Assembly (NCBI RefSeq): GCF_963662255.1
Contig: NC_085052.1
Coordinates: forward strand, 32,064,654 to 32,128,653
From: Cinclus cinclus
Lineage: Eukaryota; Chordata; Aves; Passeriformes; Cinclidae
Length of the DNA: 64,000 bases
Reading direction: 5' to 3'
The position numbers were made by a program, and so were the translations under genes. The notes below the pieces were generated by a model. That model did not search any database, was not told the origin of the DNA, and saw only the letters and a list, made by a program, of their open reading frames with translations. Each line of letters opens with the position of its first letter. Within the stretch, counting starts at the first letter, position 1. Shown piece by piece: positions 39,101-49,800 of this stretch.

Positions 39101-39375
39101 ATATGTCATTTTTTATAAATGATTCAATGGGATGTCCTTGTAGATGTTTGTGTTGTCCATTTCTTGTAAATCTTTGCATCCTTTAGAGAAGTGAGAGCCT
39201 GAACAGTATTGGACAAAGAAAAGGAGAGTCTCACCAGGGGTCATCTTCAGCCCAGATACCCAGTATTACAGTAACATACAGCAGTGTCCAAGGAGAGCTG
39301 CCTTCTCGATACAACTCTGGTTTTCTGTACCCTAAATCCAGCAGTCACAAGCAGAACAAGAAGTCCAGCAGTTGA
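18146..39375 (+). CDS. OPN4: OPN4, melanopsin (mammalian-type, OPN4M), 12 coding exons
   Basis: Melanopsin is a retinal-binding, Gq-coupled photoreceptor GPCR of the plasma membrane, used in intrinsically photosensitive retinal cells for non-image-forming light responses. The exons are 18146-18172, 24748-24890, 27111-27244, 28402-28605, 30455-30626, 31475-31639, 34184-34291, 35432-35612, 37152-37298, 37816-37884, 38315-38350 and 39187-39375. All introns are GT-AG and all junctions keep frame, giving 524 residues. Key residues: N48 in TM1, D76 in TM2, disulfide cysteines C103 and C181, tyrosine counterion Y106, DRY 127-129, Schiff-base K300, NPIIY 306-310, and HPK 314-316, which marks rhabdomeric-type opsins. 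The tail after TM7 is about 214 residues and rich in Ser and Thr. Human OPN4 has 478 residues. LDB3 downstream in the same orientation supports OPN4M over OPN4X. The N-terminus is the least certain part. Confidence 0.95.
21640..22007 (+). mobile_element. CR1 LINE 3' fragment, sense orientation
   Basis: The stretch matches the last few hundred bases of a CR1 element. It has a degenerate 3' end of ORF2, then 'agattagatattaggaagaa' (21790-21809), 'ggaaggtgtccctgtccatt' (21929-21948), 'tggaactagaggatctttaa' (21957-21976), and a terminus at 'accattctatgatccgatg' (21995-22013). The wording of the tail differs from the copy at 7371-8402, so it belongs to another CR1 subfamily. The 5' side is truncated at an uncertain point near 21640. 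Confidence 0.9.
22014..22345 (-). mobile_element. CR1 LINE internal fragment, antisense
   Basis: Read on the minus strand this is part of CR1 ORF2 near the C-terminus of the reverse transcriptase. The translation contains RDLDRLERWDHADLMKFNKA and then KCKVLCVGQNNPKHKYRLSE, a well-known CR1 signature. The element lacks the CR1 3' tail and the 5' portion, so it is broken at both ends. Its left end touches the 3' end of the sense CR1 copy. Frameshifts and stops outside the open stretch mark it as dead. Confidence 0.88.
24748..24890 (+). CDS. OPN4: OPN4 coding exon 2 (residues 10-57, TM1)
   Basis: The acceptor is CTCCACAG|AAG and the donor is CTGCAG|GTATCT. The exon encodes the extracellular stretch with VDVPDHAHY (residues 23-31), which is nearly invariant in melanopsins, and TM1 (about 32-56) with the GN pair at 47-48. 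It leaves two bases (AG) that complete R57 in the next exon. M11 at 24751 has A at -3 and could act as an internal start. There is no Asn before residue 48, so this predicted N-terminus has no N-glycosylation site. Confidence 0.95.
24891..27110 (+). other. OPN4: OPN4 intron 2
   Basis: This 2.2 kb intron contains a probable antisense LTR at about 25795-26200. The remaining sequence shows no exon-like or repeat signal that I can name. Reading through the donor would add 24 codons and stop at TAG 24967-24969. Confidence 0.7.
25795..26200 (-). mobile_element. Probable antisense LTR fragment of an endogenous retrovirus
   Basis: On the + strand the block contains 'aataggtatttattgaaagg' (25808-25827), which on the minus strand gives an AATAAA poly(A)-type signal. 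It continues with 'cacattggggtcaattgtcc' (25915-25934) and the C-rich 'gtttgcccccctgcccttgc' (25971-25990), then 'cttccactggaggacacagc' (26161-26180). This order resembles antisense LTRs that recur in passerine-type genomes. No retroviral genes are seen nearby. The boundaries and family are from memory and uncertain. Confidence 0.4.
27111..27244 (+). CDS. OPN4: OPN4 coding exon 3 (TM2, residues 57-102)
   Basis: The acceptor is CTCTGTAG|GAG and the donor AAAG|GTTGGT. The product runs from SRSLQTPAN into TM2 with D76 (position 2.50) and ends in the first extracellular loop at KHWIFGEK. One base (G) is left over to complete G102 with the next exon. Confidence 0.96.
27245..28401 (+). other. OPN4: OPN4 intron 3
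   Basis: AT-rich intron with no recognisable repeat or exon. A T/A-rich stretch at about 27890-27990 repeats the motif attaatNtattcata. Confidence 0.7.
28402..28605 (+). CDS. OPN4: OPN4 coding exon 4 (TM3 and TM4, residues 102-170)
   Basis: The acceptor is TTGCAAG|GC and the donor GGATGGA|GTAAGT. It encodes C103, which pairs with C181, the tyrosine counterion Y106, TM3 ending in DRY 127-129, the second intracellular loop with a run of lysines at 144-146, and TM4 ending in LPPFFGW. Tyr in place of the vertebrate-visual Glu at the counterion position fits a bistable, rhabdomeric-type pigment. Confidence 0.97.
28606..30454 (+). other. OPN4: OPN4 intron 4
   Basis: No exon-like block is seen. 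A T-rich tract with G interruptions lies at about 29927-29968 on the + strand. The 102-codon open frame at 28885-29193 has no known domain. Confidence 0.7.
30455..30626 (+). CDS. OPN4: OPN4 coding exon 5 (ECL2 and TM5, residues 170-227)
   Basis: The acceptor is TTTCTAG|GT and the donor AACAA|GTAAGT. It begins AYVPEGLLTSCSWDYM, the second extracellular loop holding C181, and continues through TM5 (about 194-218) to the start of the third intracellular loop. Two bases (AA) carry over into K227. Confidence 0.97.
30627..31474 (+). other. OPN4: OPN4 intron 5
   Basis: Unremarkable intron. There is a short GA-rich run at about 30962-30983 and no recognisable repeat or exon. Confidence 0.7.
31475..31639 (+). 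CDS. OPN4: OPN4 coding exon 6 (ICL3 and TM6, residues 227-282)
   Basis: The acceptor is TTCCCTAG|G and the donor GCTGG|GTAATT, a weaker donor than its neighbours. It encodes the basic third intracellular loop with EWKMAKIAL at 251-259, which in this family faces Gq, and TM6 with the SWSPY motif at 268-272. Confidence 0.96.
31640..34183 (+). other. OPN4: OPN4 intron 6
   Basis: A 2.5 kb intron with several A-rich and T-rich runs (for example 31838-31856 and 32497-32507). I see no exon, RNA gene or clear mobile element. Confidence 0.65.
34184..34291 (+). CDS. OPN4: OPN4 coding exon 7 (TM7 with retinal lysine, residues 282-318)
   Basis: The acceptor is ACTCTAG|G and the donor TACAG|GTAAGT. It encodes TM7 with K300 in IAKAS, the Schiff-base lysine for retinal, followed by NPIIY (306-310) and HPKYR (314-318). 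The presence of this lysine shows the pigment should bind chromophore. Confidence 0.98.
34292..35431 (+). other. OPN4: OPN4 intron 7
   Basis: A 1.1 kb intron with no recognisable repeat or exon. Open frames on either strand are short and without known domains. Confidence 0.65.
35432..35612 (+). CDS. OPN4: OPN4 coding exon 8 (start of cytoplasmic tail, residues 318-378)
   Basis: The acceptor is ATCCATTAG|A and the donor AATCA|GTAAGG, phase 0. It starts RRAIATYVPCLGPLL, the juxtamembrane part that aligns with other melanopsins, with a Cys that could be palmitoylated. It then enters a Ser/Thr-rich tail of likely phosphorylation sites. Reading through the donor would add 19 residues and stop at TAG 35670-35672. 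Confidence 0.95.
35613..37151 (+). other. OPN4: OPN4 intron 8
   Basis: The first 60 bases are open in the coding frame and end in a stop at 35670-35672. The rest is AT-rich intron without recognised elements. Confidence 0.65.
37152..37298 (+). CDS. OPN4: OPN4 coding exon 9 (tail, residues 379-427)
   Basis: The acceptor is AATTTTAG|GGC and the donor GAGAAG|GTAATA. It is 147 bases and symmetric (phase 0-0). It encodes an acidic, Ser/Thr-rich segment starting GCTETETDTPSMFSRLARRQ. Joining is supported by frame and by splice signals, not by a known domain. Confidence 0.85.
37299..37815 (+). other. OPN4: OPN4 intron 9
   Basis: A 0.5 kb intron with no recognisable element other than the pyrimidine tract before the next exon. 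Confidence 0.65.
37816..37884 (+). CDS. OPN4: OPN4 coding exon 10 (tail, residues 428-450)
   Basis: The acceptor is TTTTTCAG|ACA and the donor CCTACT|GTAAGA. This 69-base, phase 0-0 exon encodes TAVDADDILMVELNITEYMA followed by TPT. It is a plausible cassette exon, since skipping it keeps frame. Confidence 0.8.
37885..38314 (+). other. OPN4: OPN4 intron 10
   Basis: A 0.43 kb intron. I see nothing else in it. Confidence 0.65.
38315..38350 (+). CDS. OPN4: OPN4 coding exon 11 (36-base small exon, residues 451-462)
   Basis: The acceptor is GGTTGCAG|CAA and the donor ATCAAG|GTCAGT. It encodes QTSKTCSLEEIK in phase 0-0. Its small size makes it easy to miss and a candidate for regulated inclusion. 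It is supported only by splice signals, frame and position. Confidence 0.7.
38351..39186 (+). other. OPN4: OPN4 intron 11
   Basis: A 0.84 kb AT-rich intron with a T run at about 38987-38997. No other element is recognised. Confidence 0.65.
39187..39375 (+). CDS. OPN4: OPN4 terminal coding exon 12 (residues 463-524)
   Basis: The acceptor is ATCCTTTAG|AGA, phase 0. It encodes 62 residues rich in Ser, Gln and Lys, from RSESLNSIGQRKGE to KQNKKSSS, and ends in TGA. The tail is longer than that of human melanopsin, consistent with long-tail forms in non-mammals. Confidence 0.85.
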   Translation, partial: RSESLNSIGQRKGESHQGSSSAQIPSITVTYSSVQGELPSRYNSGFLYPKSSSHKQNKKSSS

Positions 39376-40770
39376 GAGGTGCAAGCCAGAATATCACCTT
39401 ACCCAACAGCTCTGGAACAGCTGTGGACTGGCTGAATCCAGAGTACCTTCCTAGAATGGTCTGAAATGCTCCTTCAAGGACAAAGCACAGGACAACCAAG
39501 GATAAAAGCATGAGGGGTGATCTTTTCAGCATCAGAACTCTCTCCAGGGGATCACATCTTGATCTGAGTCACACTGTAATTTTAGTATTTCTTCTTTATG
39601 CAGCTCATGAAAAAAATTCTTTCATTTGGATTTCATTCTGCTCACATACATTCCCACCACTGTACAGACCTTACCTAGAAGCCTTCTAGGATTAACCTGA
39701 GAGGGAAGGGGAAGTATGATATTCAAAACTGGCTTTGTTCATTTAGTGTATTAACTTCAAAGCTATTACAAAGTTAAAGCTGAGAAATTTGGGGGGAGAT
39801 GTACATTCCTTCCTGAAGATGGTTTCTTCATTATTGTGAAGTTTCTCAACAAAATGTAAACTTAATTACACAGTCAGTGCTCCCTTCTCTCATTAATGAC
39901 ACATTTCCCCCCCTTTTCTTCTACAATCCAATGAAAGGCAATGCACTTTACCAGTAATTTGAAGTACCATATATTTGTTTCAATTCCTGAGACAGGGAAA
40001 GAGAAAAGAGTAACACTTGAGGAAAAGGCTATGGTCCTTTCCATACTTAGCTTCTTTTCCAACAGTGGCTTAAGAGATGATTTTAACCCAATCTCAGCAA
40101 ACTTCCCCAGAGCTACAGCAGATTATTATGAAACTCCTTCTGACTTTCCTTTAGCAGGTTTCATGAGAAGAATGCAGAATACAAATAATTATTTGCACTG
40201 AAATGTCTTATGGGTAAGTCAATACATGTGCTTCTTGATACTTCAAAGTTGTTTACCCTTTGATGTGCTTTTCTAAAGTAAATATTGGGAGGAGAAGGTT
40301 TAGTTCCCCAAAATAGTTTTTCTAGAGATGTATGGAATCCACATCATCCTCACTTTGGTATTTTCATTTTCCCCTTCTCTAAACAGCAGCATTTGTATAG
40401 CTGAGGGTTTTCTTCCACAGTGACTAAATCCATGAGATTGTATTTATTTCCCCTGATGGGAAAGGGAAAGAATTCCATCAATAGTGACTTTTAGTTTTTC
40501 CCTGGTGTCTCTTCTAGTGTATAAGAAGAAGTCAACAAAATTAATTTGCAATTCATAGCAGTCATTCCAAAGTGGGGCTGAGCCCAAAAGAACAGGGCAC
40601 AAAGTACTAGTGAAACAGTTCTTCCCCATAGGCCCTCCAGCAGTTCTTCCTTTGGTTGCAATAATGGAGGGAACCCAGAAAGGCATTTTGTCCTACATAA
40701 ATCAATTCTTCCTATGTCACATCAGAAAAAGCCATAAAATCAATAAAAATATAATGAGTTCATTATTTTG
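39376..40770 (+). other. OPN4: Probable OPN4 3' UTR
   Basis: The sequence after the stop runs without another gene to an AATAAA at 40742-40747, which would place cleavage near 40760-40770. A second AATAAA at 40951-40956 is an alternative. The extent is inferred from these signals only. Confidence 0.35.
40742..40747 (+). terminator. Candidate OPN4 polyadenylation signal
   Basis: This is a canonical AATAAA about 1.4 kb after the OPN4 stop codon. Other AATAAA copies occur downstream, so this is one candidate among several. Confidence 0.35.
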
Positions 40771-43710
40771 AGGGGAAAAATCAGTGGGTTCCAGAAGGTC
40801 TGGGGCATTGTTTTGAAGTAAACTACTGGAAACTTAGGTCAAACTGAGGTTTGTTAAAAGGAAGGTTATTAGAACTAAAAATGAAGGTGATAATGACTTC
40901 TGCAGCAGAAAAATGTTAGATCATGAAAAAACTGAGACATTCAGGCTGATAATAAACTGTCAAAAGAAACACACTGTTCAAAATCCACAGTGGTTTTATG
41001 TAAATGAAATCACAGGCATCAGAGATGGAAAGGAGCTGTTAGAGTCTCTCCCTTCACCTACCATAACAGGATATTGTCTCCCAGCAGAGGACAATATTAA
41101 ACTGATAAAATACACAGCTAGCAATAAGGAAAAAGAGGAGAGAAAACATCTTCAAACAGGAAGCGTGTTCAAAGATATTCCTCAAGTCTAAGGAATTCTA
41201 TTATGACTTATTGCTGAGGCTTTTAAGAATATTTAAAAGTGTGAAACATGTAATTCTTTCTTTGTCATGAAGGCCATTGACACTACTAAAAGATGGGAAG
41301 AAACATTAGCAAGTGCTGCCTGTTTCATATGGGTTACAAAAGACTGAACCTAGAAAATAGGTCTAACTCACACATGCTGATTGATGTGTTAACAAGGAGT
41401 GTATGATATGTGTCACTAATAGCCTAGATCCTTTGCTCCAGTCATGATTTTGTTGAAAGCAGTATTCTTCAAGACTGCACTCTGCATTCTTCTGCATTCC
41501 CTTCCACTTTTAGAGGGTATAAAAAGAATACTTCCATGGCTAGAAGAGCTTTATGAAACCACAGCATGTTGTTCTCTGTATCCTTCAACCCCAACATGTA
41601 TTAGAGATTAGTATGTATCTATAAAAAGAACTACAGCTGTCCATGCTCATCTACTTACAAGAGACTTGCAAAGCATATATTAATTAGGGAGAATTTATTT
41701 GTGAGCACTTCAAAACGTTTGTGTGTACTCTCTGTGTAGCTAACTGCCTTCCTTCACCTCTGCTGTGTCTATAAAAATCATACAAGGCAAAGCCTACAAA
41801 ATTAATCTCATCTGAATATCTCTGCAAGTGGCTCCACACTGTAACCGCGGCGGCATTTGGAATAAATCATTATTAGTTCATATTTCATCTCATCCTAGCA
41901 GATTTATTTGTGTCCTGTATCCTCCACTTGGCAGCCATTCTCTTGGTTTTGCTATCTCTTTACACCCTTCAACACAGATGACTGATTGGATTAAAATAAT
42001 TTAGGACTGGATGATTCATGTTTCACTTAAAGTCAACTGTACAGGCTGTTCTGCAGAGACCGCCTGTAGTTTACCATGCACTTGGACATGTTCCAGTGAC
42101 TTGGAGTGTGACAGGACTAGGGCAAATCTGAGACACCTCCCTTTGGCCTTTTGTACTCCAGCAGCTGTTCAGAGAGCAGGCTGCTGGAAAATGCAATGGC
42201 AAGCGGTGCTGGGAGTTGACACACAAGCTCTGCCCCTTCATGGGGGCACAAACTCAGGCTTGGGTCACCAGTTAAACTGTTTGATCTGATCATTCAAGCA
42301 ATTCTGCAAAAGTGCTGAGCAATTGGTCACTACTGCTGGACCTGCAATGGACATGCCAAGAGCCATTGTAATGAACAGCTGCTGCAAGCCAAGACTGAAG
42401 GAATGCATAAGGCAGTGGCCACACGTTGCCAATCTAGCCAATTTTCACATACACCCAGTGTCTTACTCCCTGTGTTTTCCAGGTTACAATCACATTCCAT
42501 ACTTTTGGAAATTTTACACCCACCATTGAACTAAAAAGTGTCATTATAGAATATGACATTGAGTATCGACATTTCACGCATTCTCAAGTAAGACAGAACA
42601 GCAAACAGTATTTTCCTTGAAGTTACATGCAAAACCCACAGCAAGCTTGACATTCAGAAGTAAACAAAGACTCCTCCAATGCTTTTTTTGGGTGTTTCTA
42701 GAGCTTTAGGGTGTAATGTGGGTAAATCACCATTCCCACGTGTGCCCATTTTACTCGGGGTGCTTGGTGCCATTTTTCCCTCAGGCCATCCCAAGAATGT
42801 TGCTGCCATGTTCCCTCATCCTATGATTCCTCTGTGAAAGGTGCTGCTGTCTCAGTAACTCTGACAGGGCACATTTCTGTCTCTGCTGCTGAAACCACTT
42901 CTGAGAGGGCCCTTATCTGGAGTGCAGTGTTACTATCAGAAAGGTATTTCAGTGGCTGGTAACTAGTATCTCTGTTCAAACACTTGTGTTTGTAGCCTTG
43001 GAGTTGCTAATGTCATAGGAATGTTATAAATAGGTTTATATAAAAGCAGTCTTAAAACAAGTAAATAAATTCTTATTAGCGTCATTCTGAGCAACTTTAG
43101 ACACGAGTCATGATCCTGTACACTAAATGATTACTTACCCCTTCGAATTTATGACCTAAATGATTATTTTCAAACTTATGCAAACTTCACAGCTGATAAG
43201 ATTAACAAGCTGTCCTATTTACTTCCCTTCTAAGGACAACAGACTGAGCAGATCATCAGTGTAAACTTAATAAAGGCAGAAAAGTTTCTCCACAGCAAAT
43301 CCAGCTGAACAGTCTGATACAAATCAGTTATAAAAATTCTGTTTGTGTTTTGTAGGAAAACATTTATTTTATTTCCAGCAGTTCTGGTAGCACCGGGGCT
43401 CTGCTGGAGACGCAGCACAGGAATTCTACATACCCAGGTTGCAGAGCAAAGAAAATGCTGCAAGTCACATCAGTGTAGGAAAGTGCTCACTCACTGAATA
43501 AAGAGATGTCAGAATCACAAGACACTAGACTACAAAGACTGATGGTGGATGGTTTGCCTGTTACCCTACAAACTCTTTCAGCAATGACATTCACTCTCAA
43601 AATTAAGATTCTCCTGAAACTGGGGGTAAATAGTAGGGCTACCCCAGTGGAAAAAATGGGAGGGGATTCACCCCACTTCAGAGTTAACTTTTCTTCCCTA
43701 CATTTCTGTT

Positions 43711-43875
43711 TACTTTTTTTTTTTTTTGGTTGGTTGGTTTTTGGGGTATTTTGTTGGGTTTTTTTGGGGGGGTGTCTTTTTTTGGGGGCAGGGGGAGAGT
43801 TGGGTTGGTTTGTTGGGGATTTTTGGTTGGTTGGTTTTGGTGGAGGGTTTTTGTTGTTTTTGTTTTTGCTTTTTA
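43711..43875 (+). repeat. G/T-rich low-complexity tract
   Basis: The + strand is made almost only of T and G, including GGTT repeats and G runs of 7, 5 and 5 bases at 43766-43772, 43784-43788 and 43791-43795. It can be read as open frames, but their content is low complexity. The G runs could form a quadruplex on the + strand. Confidence 0.9.
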
Positions 43876-46800
43876 AACTTACACAAACGCCTGTATTTAT
43901 GTAGATTCAGTAACAAAGAGATTTTTCAGTCATTTTCAGGAAAATCTTAACCAACCCTTGCCAAGGAGACTTTAATGGGAGAACCATTATAAGACCCACT
44001 TTTATTTAGCTTACTGCAATCCATACTCAGTCATAATCCACCAGATCTATGACTCAGAAGCACAGCAAAAATGGGCTAAGTAGGTCTTCTGATGCTGATT
44101 GTAACTTGGAGGATAGGTAGAGCATGTAACTTTATCAGGTTTGAGACAAGCCTTAGGTCTGGTGTAGAACAGAGAGCTGCAGCTCTGGTTAAGCTGTGCC
44201 AGTGCACAGACACAACCTGAGAGTAAAACTCATCATGCACATAAAAAAAAATTAACATGACACCTATGTAAATAACTTGCTAAGGGGAATTTTTTTGTGG
44301 GGTATGTTTTACCCACAATGTAAAAGCAAAGCCATTGCTCATTTCCCTCAACATTTACACTTCACTGTGACTTCCACAAGTCCTGAGACTACATCATTGT
44401 ATAGCACATGGTCTCCAATGGAAAGTTCTGCAGAAGAACATTTCCTGAATAGGCTGTGGGACAGTTATGGGCATATTTACAACTGGTACGATATTTTCCA
44501 CTCACTGGAAAAACAAAAAGGAAAATCTATACCCTTCCACACAGGTAATGCCCAAAAGGTTATGAAGAAAGTGACTGTACCTTTAATGTAACAGCATTTC
44601 CTTCAAAAGCCTCAGTACTTCAAAGATGTGTTAAACCCACTCAGATGCACCCTTTGCTGTAAAACTGGTAAAATTGTTTTCTTAATAAGTTTTTCAGATG
44701 CCTAAAGTTAATCATATGCATAAACACTTAACTCCTCAGGACACACAAGTGAAATGAAGAAGTTAAGGGTATGTTCAGTCAGTACTAAAAGTTAGTGAAT
44801 TTTTAAAAATTTTTTCCAGACTAGTATTTGCTGCTAATGCTATGGAACTTTACATTAATATTTTTTCTAAGTTTCAGATTTTTGAAAGCCAAGGCTAATA
44901 CTGATAGGTGAGGTGAGTTGCAAATTTGATTTGATGTAGAAAGCAGCAAGCACTTTGGTATAGCAAACCCTTACTAAGAGGAGGATTGACAGTCCTGAAA
45001 AAATGAATAAAAGTTTGAAGATTCAAGAAGTTTCAAGATTCTATTCTCTTCTTTCCATGTTTTCTGTGTGACCTTGGGAAAATTACCTAATCTTATATCT
45101 AAGTATTTCTGCCCATGAAATAGAAATAATATGTTTTTCATCATCAGGTGGCTACTCTCAACTAGCTTTTACAGTTTGTTCCAAGATTCACAACTGGAAA
45201 TAGAATTTTTTTCCATTTATTTTATACACATTTTCTTCCTTTACTGTACAGTTATCAAAGCATCTAAACTACACTATCACATATGAAAGACAGAGATTGT
45301 TGCTGAAGGGGATAAGGGAGGCACAGGCATTCTTTTTCTCAACAGAAATAATTTATGGATGTTCACCATACAGACTTCAATTGTTGTTCACAGGTAACAT
45401 GAGTGAAGTACAATGAGGCATTTTATTGGTAAGCTATAACTAAGAAAAATATGTAGCATGTGATTGTGTAGATGTTTTTGATCCAAAGCCCTATATGAAG
45501 TGAGCAAAGTCAAACAGGTGGTAAAATCATTTTTAGGGTATTCTGCTCTGTTAATGGGACAGAAATTGTTCACAGAAGAAGGGAATCCTTGACCAGCAGT
45601 GTCATCCAGGAAACAAGAATGACATACTAGGTGAAGCACTACAAAATCAAACCAACAAGATTTCCACAAACTTCTCTGAATGTTGCCTAGAATGAAAATA
45701 AAGAACACTGTATGGTTTAGCCTTCTCTGAACATCAGATAGTTGTTTCTGCCCTGTCCAGACATGAGTTACACTTTCACGACAACTTCTACTTTCATGCA
45801 CAAAAGAGCTCCATTAGTATCAAAGGATTTAAAATAGGGAAATTCATCAAAGCTTGAACTCCAAGAACTGTTAATAAAGTGAGGCTCATCATGAAAGGAA
45901 GGAAAGAAGGCTGTACTCTTAAAAGCTTATAGAAACATTTCTAGTGGCTGGAGCATGTGGCTATTATCACAGCACACCAGAATCTCTAAGGTAACTGTCC
46001 AGCGCTGACCTGTGACTTCAAGGAAATCAGTTCTCATCAGAATCCCAGCATTATTAATATACACTAGACTGGTCATTGTTGTAAACATGTAACCCTAAAA
46101 TAGAGCATATGACAATATGTAACACCTCTTCTCTTATTTGTCTATATTAGATATGCTAAGCAAGTTCACCTTTAAAGAAAAAGGAAAACAAGAGAGGTTT
46201 AAAAACAAAGAAAGAATGGTTTTCCTTTTGACAAAAAGTTTCAGGTCTAAACTTAAAAGTTCTTTCCCATTGTGACTGCTTACCTTCATCATCTTGTGCA
46301 GACTGTAGAAATTCTGCTCAGCTCAGTCCACATCTCAGATTCTTCTCATTTTCCCTACTTCCAGCAATGAGTGACCAGTCAACTCTTCTCTAGTTAGCCC
46401 ACAGGGCCAGAGGGAAAGCCCTTGCTGACCCTTTCCATGAAGCTGCTAAGAAATAGCTGTTTGTCCCTTTGCATCCCTTTCAAACCCTGATCTCTTGATC
46501 AGGGTTCAGCTCCCTTCTACCCGCAGTCAAGCCTTCCTCGATACTCATCCCATGGACAATCCTGCTTTCAAGCCCTCCCAGCACTATCACCATCTTATTC
46601 TAATTTTTAGTAGTTCACACTTCTAGTACCCTCTTCCAAGCAGCCCCAAAGCCCTCAGGTGGCAAAACCAGCATTAATTAAACACAGCTCCCTCCTGGTT
46701 TTTAAAGGAACTATTTATGCTTCCACCTTAACATGTAAACAGATGGAGTCTAGGCTTGTAATAACCCTCCAACTGTGATTTTAAAATAGGAATCCTTTTG

Positions 46801-49800
46801 ATGCTGCTGTCCTCAGCTGAAGCCTCTGAATAACAGAAGCACATGGCAGAACCCATAAATGTGTATTGATAGATCTTATTTGAAGTGCTATTTTCCAGAT
46901 GCACTTGTTAAAACTCACTTTCTGCTGCTGCTCAGTGAAGTAAGAAGAGAACTTAATCTGATGAAGGACAGAGTTGGGGTAGTAGTATCAGGCAGATTGG
47001 TGGTTCATCACATTCACTGCATGGACTCCTTTTGAAAATCATTCCTCTGAAAAAGAAAAAGCCACACCAGCCTTTCAGGTTCAGGATCATTTTGTTCAGT
47101 TAGATGAGAAGCAAGTTTCACACAGAAAGAACTACTCTCTTTAGGCACTGTAGATACCTTTACTTCACCTGAGGAATTAAAACCATGTCAATTCCATGAA
47201 ACATGACGTGAAACTCCATTTCAGGACAGGGCTAAGGAGGCCACAGCACGTGTTACAGAGCTGCACCTTTCAGCTTCCCTTCATTGTGCTGTTTCCTGAA
47301 ATAGAGTTCCATCACAGCTGTACCTGCTCCATTTTCACAGGTCACAGTACAAAGACAATTGCTTGTTAGAGCAGTTCATGAACATGGCAGAAGTGTGACC
47401 TTCCTGAATTCCAGCTTTTAAAAATAAAATTACTGCAGGAGTTTTCAAAATAGCACAGCTTACTGCCAAGCATCACTGGAAGCCATTTCTGGGAAACCCA
47501 GGATTTGGGGTTAAGGATCAGGGCATTTCTTAAGCCAAAACACGGTCAAGGCCAGATGTCTTACTAGCATAGCCATAAAAGTATACATACAAGGAATGGC
47601 ACAATACCAGTAAAGACTTACAGCAAAAGGATTCACTGAATCCAGCTATACAAGTGAATTGTATCCTGATGGGAACTGGGTTTCTCATCTACTACTTAAG
47701 GGGAATTCTCTGAACAGAAAATCATGGTAATTAAACAACTTCATGGGGATCATAAATCAGTTCTGAATTTTTCAGTTAAAAACCAACAAGTCCAGTGGCA
47801 ATAAAGCGACATCCTCTACTAAGTACTTTGTGTCTCTGTAACTACTTGCTTGAGATTTTCACAATATTAGTATTTATTCTCCAGTTTTGTAGCTCAGGTC
47901 TGGAGACAGAGAAAGGATTTGAAAAAGGATTCTGGTGGTCCAAAGAACATTTAATTGTACTTCAACAACTGAAAATTTTTGGAAGTCCTGAATGCAACAC
48001 TCACAGCTATTACATATACAGCACAAGTTACACCAAATTACTCTCAAAATGTTGCTTGATTTGACAAGTCAAGAGGATCCCTTCATGTTTCTGTTTCAAC
48101 ATGTGACTAACTTGCAGGCACTTGTCTTCCTCTGCTTCCTCCTTCCACGAGCTAGTGGCTTGGTTCCAGCAGAATTATTTGACTTCAGTAAAATTTGACT
48201 GTTACTAGTTTACTTGATCTAAACTTGAAAGAGCTCATAAGAAGAAAAAAAGCTCATCACTGAAACTTTTATTCTATTCCCTCTACAACTCACATCCAGC
48301 ATGTAAAGGAAAGGGTTGAAGAACAATATGATAAAAATGGAAGAAAAAATAAGACATTAGTGTTGACTTGTCTGGGAGCTTTGTTCTTGTTAACTCAGGC
48401 ACTGTTTTAAACAATGGAGGAATTGAAACAAGTTACTTATACAATAGGATCCTGAATTTGTCTTCCCCTAGCCCACTGAAATTCAGCTGGAAAGCTTGGC
48501 TGACCCTAAACAAACTTTGAACTACTGAAGCTTCCAATAAAGCTACAAAATAAATTTATTTTACTTACTATGATTTTACAGATATGGTCTTGAACATTTT
48601 TTGGACATGGGTTGCCTTTCTTTATTAGTCCTTCACTCTGCTTACTACATGGAAACATTGTGCATGGGCAGAGCTGATTACTCAGTTACTGTCTAGTCTA
48701 TTTAGCACCTGACCATCAAGATATACTTGATCTTTCTTTAAGGTTGGGGACCGAGATGCTATCCTTTGAAGAAAAACATATACCACCACTCAGGCTCCAG
48801 CAGCAGCTAAGATAAACTCACAGTTTCCTCAGCAAAGTTTATCCCAGTTTTCAGATGTCCCACGTAATCAAACTGAACAAGACTGCTACTCAGCTGCACT
48901 GCTTTGTGGTATCAAAGGCAGTTCTGAGTCAGATTAGGGCATTAACTTCTTCTGTGTGCTAGGCAATTCAATTTAGTGCAGTACCCAAGATTATCTGTAA
49001 AAGGTCATATCATTTACTCTTGGAGTGCTGCAAGGCAAATTCAGGAAGGTCTTGCATACTCAAATAGAAAATTAACAGTGCCTGTTGTGAGAAAGATGCA
49101 ATGAAGGATTAATCAATCTTCAACCGAGATATGCAGAGAAATACCAAAGGAAACAAGTGGGAAGAGATTCCCCTTTCCCTTTATACAAAGAGCCTGCATT
49201 TACAGCTGAGTATTTACAGTTAAACAGTGAGTTAGAATTAAGAGGACAACATTTATTTAGCCAAACTAACAGAAAAATATTATTTTTAAGAGAATTCCAG
49301 CTTTTCTTCTATCTAAAATCACAGGACATTTGTGCTGATATTTCTGGGGCCAGATTAGCCCAAATTTAGCATGAATGTGGTGAGGGTTATAAGTAAAGCA
49401 GCATTTCTAGGGTTCATCCTGCTTGAATTACCTAGTCCCTCTTGAATTACCTACTGCCATAGCTTTGTTTTCGTCCTGTACCATGAATGTTATGCTAATA
49501 ATATAGCCCAGGGAAATGACAGGAAGAGTCCAAGCAGGTTATAATGTGGAGAGCCTTCTTTTTCGTGTTTGAGCAACACTCTAGAATTGCAATCCACAAT
49601 GTTCTATTGAACTGTATGTAACAGCTTCACTTTTGGAATATTTTGTTTGCACATTTGTTAGCTCTTAATACGTGGGAAACACTAGGAAGCCTGCAAAATT
49701 ATTAAAGTAAAACCGAAAACAGGAATGATTAATTTCTATCTTACAAGGATAAAATTACTGAAGTAGAGTCACTAAAAATATGATCCTCATCTGAGCTGTG

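Noticed and set aside
43506..43904. 132-codon open frame rich in Phe, Gly, Trp and Leu
   Set aside because: Most of it is a translation of the G/T low-complexity tract. The minus-strand Lys/Pro/Gln-rich frame there is the same artefact.
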